Shown here in pieces: positions 5,967 through 6,495 of a stretch of 6,495 bases of DNA; the first letter of the stretch is position 1, and every line of letters starts with the position of its first letter. This DNA is from Candidatus Brevefilum sp. GTDB lineage: Bacteria; Chloroflexota; Anaerolineae; Anaerolineales; Anaerolineaceae. Below the pieces are notes generated by a model that saw nothing but the letters and a program-made list of their open reading frames with translations, was not told the DNA's origin and ran no database searches. Both the position numbers and the translations under genes were made by a program. The DNA lies in contig SLIC01000043.1 of NCBI GenBank assembly GCA_007135845.1, forward strand, positions 1 through 6,495, written 5' to 3'.

Positions 5967-5980
5967 AGAACATGTGTTCT
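5967..5980. promoter_or_regulatory. Candidate LexA-type (SOS box-like) operator
   Basis: AGAACA-TG-TGTTCT is an inverted repeat with 6-bp arms. Its core is GAAC-N4-GTTC (5968-5979), which matches the core of the Gram-positive LexA/DinR box (CGAACRNRYGTTYG), including the inner R-N-R-Y positions (ATGT). The outermost C/G pair is replaced by A/T. It lies about 8-20 nt downstream of the predicted transcription start, where a bound repressor would block RNA polymerase. The motif is seen directly; binding by LexA is inference. Confidence 0.5.
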
Positions 5981-5988
5981 GTTTTTCG

Positions 5989-5997
5989 AAAGGCAGG
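5989..5997 (+). promoter_or_regulatory. Ribosome binding site that favours the TTG start
   Basis: AAAGG (5989-5993) and AGG (5995-5997) lie 10 and 6 nt before the TTG at 6004. They would lie inside the coding region if the in-frame GTG at 5974 were used. The TTG also gives a textbook signal peptide beginning MKRG. Confidence 0.55.
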
Positions 5998-6003
5998 TGC
6001 GTA

Positions 6004-6495
6004 TTGAAGAGAGGGCTTGTTATCCCAGCGGTGTTTATCGGCAGCCTGATTGTGATCTGGGTTGGGACGATGGCAGCTGCACAAATGCCCACCGTCGCAC
6101 AACTCGCCCCAACACTGTCTGCAGATGCTGAATCGAGTTGGGGTGCCGGTCATACCGAACACGCCTCTCAACACCACAGCAGCAATACAAGTTGCTCGCT
6201 GCCAGACAGCTACCCTGAAAAAGTCAGACGCTGGTGTGAACCGATAGCAAGGTATGCCCAAGAAACCGGTTTGCCGGCTAACCTGATCGCAGCCGTGATG
6301 CTCCAGGAAAGCGGTGGTAATCCAGACGCCTATTCTCACAGTGGCGCGGTCGGGCTGATGCAAGTAATGCCGCGCGACGGTATTGCAACGAAGTTTATGT
6401 GTATCAATGGTCCTTGCTTTGCCTCACGGCCAACGATTGATGAACTCAAAGATCCAGATTTTAACATCGCCTATGGCACCCGTATGCTGGCTAAC
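6004..6495 (+). CDS. Exported lytic transglycosylase, SLT (GH23-like) domain, 3' end outside window
   Basis: 164 residues are visible from a TTG start; the frame runs off the window. Residues 1-27 form a signal peptide (KR, a hydrophobic core through VIWVGTM, cleavage near AAA-Q). A low-complexity polar stretch with many His, Ser and Ala follows (about 28-66). The SLT domain starts near residue 70: LIAAVMLQESGGNP (94-107) holds the catalytic Glu102, SHSGAVGLMQVMP (111-123) is the second family signature, and NIAYGTRML (154-162) is the start of the third. These enzymes cleave the MurNAc-GlcNAc bond of peptidoglycan to give 1,6-anhydro ends, acting outside the membrane. Cys64, Cys78, Cys133 and Cys138 could form two disulfides in the exported protein; the last pair lies in an insert between the second and third motifs. 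Whether it is a free or anchored enzyme, and which domains follow, cannot be seen. A promoter and a SOS box-like palindrome precede it. Confidence 0.88.
   Translation, partial: MKRGLVIPAVFIGSLIVIWVGTMAAAQMPTVAQLAPTLSADAESSWGAGHTEHASQHHSSNTSCSLPDSYPEKVRRWCEPIARYAQETGLPANLIAAVMLQESGGNPDAYSHSGAVGLMQVMPRDGIATKFMCINGPCFASRPTIDELKDPDFNIAYGTRMLAN

Noticed and set aside
5974..5976. In-frame GTG as an alternative start of the transglycosylase
   Set aside because: It lies within the palindrome, has no ribosome site at proper distance, and would add ten residues with two Cys before the signal peptide.
5959..6363. 134-codon minus-strand frame over the transglycosylase gene
   Set aside because: It is antisense to clear SLT-domain motifs and its product shows no recognisable pattern.

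Overview
The window looks like chromosomal DNA from an Anaerolineae-type Chloroflexota bacterium. This is an inference from protein style, not from a marker gene. The pointers are a long secreted glycoside hydrolase family 3 (GH3) protein with Pro-Thr-Pro linkers and an altered catalytic loop, a transglycosylase with the same flavour, and sigma-70-like promoters. I see no mobile element, CRISPR array, tRNA, rRNA or integrase.

Layout from left to right. Positions 1-207 (+) are the 3' end of a gene whose product ends in a single membrane helix, possibly a Ser/Thr protein kinase. Convergent to it is a two-gene minus-strand operon. Its first gene, 3170-3877, encodes a cytosolic glycerophosphodiester phosphodiesterase. 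Its second, 303-3173, encodes a 956-residue exported, membrane-anchored GH3 protein. The two genes overlap by 4 nt (GTGA), and the operon is read from an extended -10 promoter at about 3898-3926. Diverging from it is a (+) gene, 4087-5184, for an LDH2/MDH2-type NAD(P)-dependent 2-hydroxyacid (malate/lactate-like) dehydrogenase. This meets tail to tail a minus-strand gene, 5181-5786, for a multi-pass isoprenylcysteine methyltransferase/NnrU-like membrane protein; the two stop codons share a TTAA. The last gene, 6004 to the window end (+), encodes an exported lytic transglycosylase cut by the window edge.

The genes do not form one pathway. The common theme is the envelope: a surface GH3 protein, a lytic transglycosylase and a membrane methyltransferase, next to general metabolism (glycerophosphodiester salvage, hydroxyacid oxidation).

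The points most worth a second look are these. A perfect GAAC-N4-GTTC palindrome, the form of the Gram-positive LexA (SOS) box, lies between an extended -10 promoter and the start of the transglycosylase gene. The GH3 protein keeps its presumed nucleophile Asp but lacks the Asp-His acid/base dyad of NagZ-type enzymes and carries an Ig-like domain and three C-terminal membrane helices. The methyltransferase gene appears to have a leaderless promoter. A perfect 8-bp hairpin spans the GH3 stop codon.
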